Below are positions 8,284 to 11,517 of a DNA stretch of 11,517 nucleotides, piece after piece. Under the pieces are notes generated by a model. It saw nothing but the letters and a program-made list of their open reading frames with translations. It was not told the origin of the DNA and did no database searches. A program made the position numbers and the translations under genes. The stretch's first letter is position 1, and each line of letters starts with the position of its first letter. The stretch is from Alphaproteobacteria bacterium (GTDB lineage: Bacteria > Pseudomonadota > Alphaproteobacteria > SHVP01). The DNA is taken from positions 1 through 11,517 of the forward strand of contig SHVP01000077.1 of the NCBI GenBank assembly GCA_009694165.1. The letters run 5' to 3'.

Positions 8284-8427
8284 CTTGTCGTTATCGAGGG
8301 CGCCGATGCCCAGGCGGCGGCGAGCGCTGCGCTGGGCGCCCTGTCATCGGAACGGCTCCGCGCGCGCGGCGTTGACGATGCTCCGCTCGTCGGTACCTAT
8401 CGATTCGTTTATGGAATCTATCGCTAG
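8284..8427 (+). pseudogene. In-frame continuation of the EthD-like gene after the amber codon
   Basis: Directly after the TAG, the same frame reads 47 residues to a second TAG at 8425-8427: LVVIEGADAQAAA, a short helix, then LVGTYRFVYGIYR. This is a strand, a helix and an edge strand, exactly what the second ferredoxin-like half lacks upstream. The LVVIEGAD block resembles the VLLVEG strand of EthD-like proteins, where a Trp often precedes it. A TGG-to-TAG change at codon 180 would restore a 227-residue protein. Codons keep the G/C-rich third positions of the cluster, which argues against a chance open frame. No start codon with a ribosome site is evident for separate translation. Confidence 0.65.
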
Positions 8428-8534
8428 CCGAAAGGCATCGAGCCGGTAGCCCAAAGCCAGAGGGCGCCAACCGCCAGGATTCCGGTTCGGGCAAAGTCCG
8501 CAAACGTGACCGTGCCGTAGAGAGCCCGTGACAA
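8424..8534 (-). CDS. Possible 36-residue small membrane peptide (doubtful)
   Basis: The 100-bp gap between the EthD frame and the next + gene has no convincing + strand coding. On the minus strand a TTG-initiated frame encodes 36 residues ending in FARTGILAVGALWLWATG and then SMPFG, a plausible single transmembrane helix. A GGGG-containing stretch precedes the TTG. Its stop overlaps the EthD frame's final stop, and its start overlaps the GTG start of the next gene. It could equally be a chance frame in GC-rich DNA. No homologue is known to me. Confidence 0.15.
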   Translation of the reverse strand: MSRALYGTVTFADFARTGILAVGALWLWATGSMPFG

Positions 8535-9562
8535 GGTCCGACCCCGATCCTAGGATCGCGACGCTCGATACTACGGTTGATGTCGTGCCCATCGTCGAAC
8601 GCGACCCCTGGCGGATGCAGTACTTCTCGGGCGTACCGTGCCCCGATGAACTGTCTATCCCCACCGAAGACCCCGATTCCTACGAGATGTATCCAAAGCA
8701 TCGGTGGGTCTACAACAAACTTCTGGTATGCGAGTTCCAGGGTCTGCTCGGTGCCCCCCATGGCGTCACGCCCCCGGGCTACCCGGTCTTCAGCAAGCCC
8801 ATCTTCAACATGCGCGGGATGGGGGCGGGCTCCCAAGTCCTGCACTCTGCCGCTGAGTACGCGCGCGCCCACACGCCCGGACACATGTGGATGCAGGTCC
8901 TCGAGGGCGAGCACGTCTCCTCTGATGTGGCCATTCTCGGCGGGCGACCGGTGTGGTGGCGTCACGTCATCGGCAAGTCGATCGGCAACGGCATGTTCGA
9001 CTATTGGACGGTATTGGCCGAGGCGCGGCCCGACATCGAGTCCTATTGCGGCAACTGGCTAATCAAGAATCTGGCCGGCTATTCGGGGATGGCGAACTTC
9101 GAGACGATCGGCAAGAGAATCATCGAAATTCACCTGCGGTTCAGCGACCAATGGCCGGACCTCTACGGCGGACGGCCGTGGGTGGAGAGCGTCGTTGCGC
9201 TCTACCGCACACAAGAATGGCCCTATGTCGACGACCGCCGGCGAACCGGCTATTCGGTGGTCCTTTTTGGCGCCCACGGTATCCGTTATCGGGTACCCGA
9301 TAGTGTCCTGATCGACGACCTGCTGACCGTGCGGGCGATCTCCAGCGTTCAGGTGACCTTCCATCCGGACAAGGCGCCCGAAGAGCACTCGATGCCACCC
9401 GGCGGTTTTCGTTTGGCGATCGTCAATTGCTGGGAGCTCGAAGCAGGTCTGGCCGCGCGCGAACAGCTGGCCCTCGCCTTTTGGTCAACGCAACAGTTGG
9501 CGCGTCGCCGCCGGACGCGGCGAAAGGTCGACCCGGCGCCCTGGCGGGTCCACGGCCATTGA
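8528..9562 (+). CDS. ATP-grasp-like protein of unknown substrate
   Basis: A 344-residue soluble protein. Several segments fit an ATP-grasp fold: Lys90 in PVFSKPIFNMRGMGAGS as a nucleotide-binding lysine and glycine-rich loop, LEGEHVSSDVAILGG (from about residue 125) as the linker/strand region, and MANFETIGKRIIEIHLRF, where Glu200 would bind metal and His202 stands where the usual E-x-N Asn is expected. YPKHRWVYNKLLVCEFQGL near the start, FSDQWPDLYGG and GGFRLAIVNCWELEAG look strongly conserved but are not from a family I can name. The C-terminus is Arg-rich. ATP-grasp enzymes usually form amide or thioester bonds. The GTG start follows GAGAG with short spacing; a GTG at 8585 is an alternative. 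The fold call is an inference. Confidence 0.55.
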   Translation: MTRSDPDPRIATLDTTVDVVPIVERDPWRMQYFSGVPCPDELSIPTEDPDSYEMYPKHRWVYNKLLVCEFQGLLGAPHGVTPPGYPVFSKPIFNMRGMGAGSQVLHSAAEYARAHTPGHMWMQVLEGEHVSSDVAILGGRPVWWRHVIGKSIGNGMFDYWTVLAEARPDIESYCGNWLIKNLAGYSGMANFETIGKRIIEIHLRFSDQWPDLYGGRPWVESVVALYRTQEWPYVDDRRRTGYSVVLFGAHGIRYRVPDSVLIDDLLTVRAISSVQVTFHPDKAPEEHSMPPGGFRLAIVNCWELEAGLAAREQLALAFWSTQQLARRRRTRRKVDPAPWRVHGH

Positions 9563-9570
9563 CCTAGCGA

Positions 9571-9867
9571 ATGTCCACCGTCATTGAGCGTTTTCCGCGT
9601 CCGGTGCGGGTCATCGAGAATGTGTGGATCCTGCTGCCGAGTGGCCAACGCCTAGCCTCCCGCCTATGGCTAACGGCTGACGCCGAACGGACCCCGGTTC
9701 CGGCCATCATCGAGGCCATTCCCTATCGCAAACGCGACTTCACTCGCAGTCGCGACGAGCCGATGCATCACTACGTCGCCAGCTGGAGCGGATCGACCCC
9801 ATCGGGAGCACGAAACAACCCATCGGCTTTCGCCCGCATGTGCTCGCGCCAGCAACCGTTGTTGTAG
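9571..9867 (+). pseudogene. N-terminal fragment of a CocE/NonD-type (S15) hydrolase
   Basis: The first ~70 codons read like the start of a CocE/NonD hydrolase: VRVIENVWILLPSGQRLASRL, PVPAIIEAIPYRKRD and RDEPMHHYVA. In that family these lead directly to the HGYAVVRVDxRGSGxS block and the nucleophilic serine. Here the similarity stops around 9780, and the frame continues for only 28 unrelated residues, which are antisense to an oxidoreductase gene, to a TAG at 9865-9867. Full-length relatives have about 550-670 residues, so almost the whole catalytic domain is gone. The ATG lies 8 bp after the ATP-grasp-like gene, so it was an operon member. The break coincides with the end of the opposing gene fragment. 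Confidence 0.72.
9771..9785. other. Rearrangement or assembly junction between two gene 5' fragments
   Basis: Coding similarity of the + strand CocE/NonD fragment ends near 9780, and that of the minus-strand oxidoreductase fragment ends near 9774. The two frames overlap by only a few bases (GTCGCCAG). Both genes are missing their 3' ends at the same place, and all genes left of it in this part run + while all to its right run minus. No insertion-sequence ends, att-like repeats or direct repeats are seen. The structure fits an inversion breakpoint, a deletion with inverted join, or a chimeric contig. Confidence 0.65.
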
Positions 9868-10139
9868 AACGGCAGATAGACGCGCTCGCCGACGCGAAGC
9901 CGGTCGACCGCGCCACCAAGCGCAACGACCTGGCCGACGCCTCGATTGCCCGGAACGTCGGGTAGCGGACGGCGGAATCCCTCGAGCCCTCGGATCCGAT
10001 AGAAATCTTGAAACGCGATTGGCGCCGCCAGGACCTCGATCATCACCTCGTCCGCGGCAAGCCGCCCCGGGTCGGCCTCGACCACTTCGACCGTCTCCGG
10101 CGGAGGACCATACCGACGATGTAGGATGACCAACGACAT
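9771..10139 (-). pseudogene. N-terminal fragment of an MDR oxidoreductase (MECR/quinone reductase-like)
   Basis: 122 residues covering the GroES-like N-terminal domain of a medium-chain dehydrogenase/reductase: APIAFQDFYRIRGLEG, PDVPGNRGVGQVVALG, RVGERVYLPF, then CWREHMRAKADGLFRAP and DGVDPLQLA. The motif order and the WREH block resemble trans-2-enoyl-CoA reductase/NADPH:quinone reductase members that lack catalytic zinc. The whole NAD(P)-binding Rossmann domain is missing (family length about 320-340). The stop at 9771-9773 lies in sequence belonging to the opposite-strand CocE fragment. The ATG is 6 bp after the Ddl-like gene, so it was the next gene in that operon. The product is very unlikely to be active. 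Confidence 0.75.
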
Positions 10140-10145
10140 GCTGAA

Positions 10146-11159
10146 CTAGAGCCTGAGGCGACGGCGAGCAGTCTCGATGATCATCCGCAGCATGACGGCA
10201 TAGGAGACATCGGCAAACGCCGCCATCATCGCCAGCTTGCCGTCCCAGGCCCAGGCGGGGTTGGGATTGACCTCGAGCAGCTTGATTTGGCCGGTGGAAT
10301 CGCAACGCCAATCGAAGCGGGCGTAATCGCGACAGCCCAAACGGATGAAAAGGCGCGTCACTTGGTCAGTGAGCTCGCGTCGCCGGTCGGCCGCGAGATC
10401 GGCGAGGCGATACCGGATGTCGGTCCAATAGGGCGAACCGGGAATGGTCTTCGATTCGTAGCCGAGGATGGGCGCCAGCCCAGCCGGGAGGTTCGAATAG
10501 TCGACCTCGATCACAGGCAATACATCGAATTGCTGGGTCGGATTGCCAATCACGCCGACGCCGTATTCCGTTCCCGCAAGGTACTCCTGGACGAGAATCG
10601 CCCGACCCGGCAGAACCTCGGCCAATGAATGCAGATAGGCGTCTGCGGCAGCAGCACTGCCGACCACCGCGTCCTTGGTAATGCCTAGGCTGCCGTCGGC
10701 CTGATTGGGCTTGATCAACGCGGGCAGGGCGAACGACCTGCCGTAAGCGTCCTCGGCACAGGCGAAATACTGCTCCTCGGGTGCGGCGATGCCGATCTCG
10801 GCTGCGGCCGCGCAGACCAGCGCTTTGTCGAAGCAAACGGCCATGCACGAGGGCGCGGCCCCGCTATAGGGGAGGGCGAGAAATTCGAGCAGGGCCGCGA
10901 TGTGCAGTTCATGCGCGGGGTTGTTACGAAAACCGGTGTCGCAAAAATTCAGGACCAGGCCTGGCGGGCGTTCCTGCAAATCGGTCAACAGACGATCATG
11001 CCGATCGAGGTAGCGCGCTGTGTAGCCGGTCAAGGATCCGAGGGCGGTTTGCATTCGTTTCCGGGCGTCGAGATCCTCGGGGTTGAACGCTCCACCCGGC
11101 TTGGTCGCGTCGGGCAGCGTCGGATCGCCGAGCAGAACCGTGAGCGGGAACCCACTCAT
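10146..11159 (-). CDS. D-Ala-D-Ala ligase-like ATP-grasp enzyme, substrate unknown
   Basis: A 337-residue ATP-grasp ligase of the Ddl superfamily. LNFCDTGFRNNPAHE (about 70-84) and LPYSGAAPSCMAVCFDK correspond to the N-terminal substrate domain. Lys150 in IKPNQADGSLGI is the ATP-binding lysine, VQEYLAGTEYGVGVIGN is the central strand, DYARFDWR precedes the metal site, and Glu296/Asn298 in LLEVNPNPAW are the metal ligands. True Ddl enzymes usually have EVNTxPG plus a M/LT segment there; here it is EVNPNPAWAWDGK. It probably joins other amino acids or makes another amide, and a cell-wall role should not be assumed. The start gives MSGFPLTVLLGDP and overlaps the upstream SUMF1-like gene as ATGA, so the two are coupled. 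The longer open frame to 11240 lies inside that gene and is rejected. Confidence 0.82.
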   Translation of the reverse strand: MSGFPLTVLLGDPTLPDATKPGGAFNPEDLDARKRMQTALGSLTGYTARYLDRHDRLLTDLQERPPGLVLNFCDTGFRNNPAHELHIAALLEFLALPYSGAAPSCMAVCFDKALVCAAAAEIGIAAPEEQYFACAEDAYGRSFALPALIKPNQADGSLGITKDAVVGSAAAADAYLHSLAEVLPGRAILVQEYLAGTEYGVGVIGNPTQQFDVLPVIEVDYSNLPAGLAPILGYESKTIPGSPYWTDIRYRLADLAADRRRELTDQVTRLFIRLGCRDYARFDWRCDSTGQIKLLEVNPNPAWAWDGKLAMMAAFADVSYAVMLRMIIETARRRLRL

Positions 11160-11517
11160 GGCGTTACCGATCGGGCACAACGAAACCCGACGTTGTGATG
11201 GCCGGCACGCGGACCCCGCGAGACTCCCCAGCCCCGCCATGTCGAGGAGAGCTGCGCCGCCGAACTGTCATGGGCGCCGCCCCGGGTTACGCGCTCGGCC
11301 GCGGACTCTAGGTCCTCGCGCCCGTCGTCGGCCCGATAGCGGTACGGACGATACAGGCTCGAAACCCACTGGTGGACATTGCCGGCCAAGTCCAAGACCC
11401 CCTCCGGAGTCGCGCCGGCCGCCAGACTGCCGGCCGCGATCGTTGAATTCCAGCCACTGGTGTAACGGGCGAGATCGGCCCTCGGGACCGCCGCCCCCCA
11501 CGGATACGGCCGGCCTT
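11156..11517 (-). CDS. SUMF1/FGE-sulfatase-fold protein, C-terminal 119 residues (5' end outside window)
   Basis: The frame is open from the right edge to a TGA at 11156-11158. Fold markers are clear: GRPYPWG, then RYTSGWNST, GATPEGVLDLAGNVHQWVSS, ERVTRGGAHDS and HNVGFRCAR. This is the C-type-lectin-like fold of formylglycine-generating enzyme, also found in EgtB, OvoA and PvdO. In true FGE two cysteines in the segment after RGGS bind copper and oxidise the sulfatase cysteine. Here the segment RGGAHDSSAAQLSSTWRGWG has none; the only visible Cys is in the structural GFRCAR end. It is therefore unlikely to be a sulfatase activator. It shares ATGA with the Ddl-like gene and presumably works with it. 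Confidence 0.85.
   Translation of the reverse strand, partial: GRPYPWGAAVPRADLARYTSGWNSTIAAGSLAAGATPEGVLDLAGNVHQWVSSLYRPYRYRADDGREDLESAAERVTRGGAHDSSAAQLSSTWRGWGVSRGPRAGHHNVGFRCARSVTP

Noticed and set aside
1..11517. CRISPR array, tRNA/rRNA genes, IS elements or att sites
   Set aside because: No regularly spaced repeats, no tRNA-like cloverleaf with a T-loop, no transposase or integrase coding, and no terminal inverted repeats were seen on reading both strands.

Overview
The window is GC-rich, densely packed and strongly biased to G or C at third codon positions. It carries a dapA-smpB pair divergent from an slt70-type lytic transglycosylase. This points to an alphaproteobacterium, perhaps Rhodospirillales-like. 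That placement is an inference from gene content and protein character; no rRNA or marker alignment was possible.

Left block (1-4211): a possible gene tail on the + strand (1-69) meets a minus-strand housekeeping operon read dapA, then smpB, then a sulfite-oxidase-like molybdoenzyme. A short divergent intergenic region with a compact palindrome separates dapA from slt on the + strand. These genes look intact and ordinary.

Middle block (4276-9780): a co-directional + strand cluster. Two tandem paralogous alpha/beta hydrolases and a PLP-dependent serine/threonine dehydratase overlap by a few bases (8 bp, then 4 bp), so they are probably translationally coupled. After a 46-bp gap with a strong Shine-Dalgarno come a 236-aa protein of unknown function, an EthD-like protein cut by an in-frame amber codon, an ATP-grasp-like protein of unknown substrate, and the first ~70 codons of a CocE/NonD-type hydrolase. 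The gene set suggests turnover of esters or amides plus deamination of a hydroxy-amino acid, but no specific pathway can be named.

Right block (9774-11517): a minus-strand operon read from the right edge: the C-terminal part of a SUMF1/FGE-sulfatase-fold protein without the catalytic cysteine pair, a D-Ala-D-Ala-ligase-like ATP-grasp enzyme (ATGA overlap), and the first ~122 codons of a medium-chain (MECR/quinone-reductase-like) oxidoreductase.

The most striking feature is near 9774-9783. Two unrelated genes on opposite strands, both represented only by their 5' parts, meet end to end. This is what an inversion between two co-oriented genes, or a chimeric assembly, would leave. The other points worth attention are the amber codon in the EthD gene, the loss of the usual catalytic Asp in the second hydrolase paralogue, and the cysteine-less SUMF1 protein paired with a divergent Ddl-like ligase.
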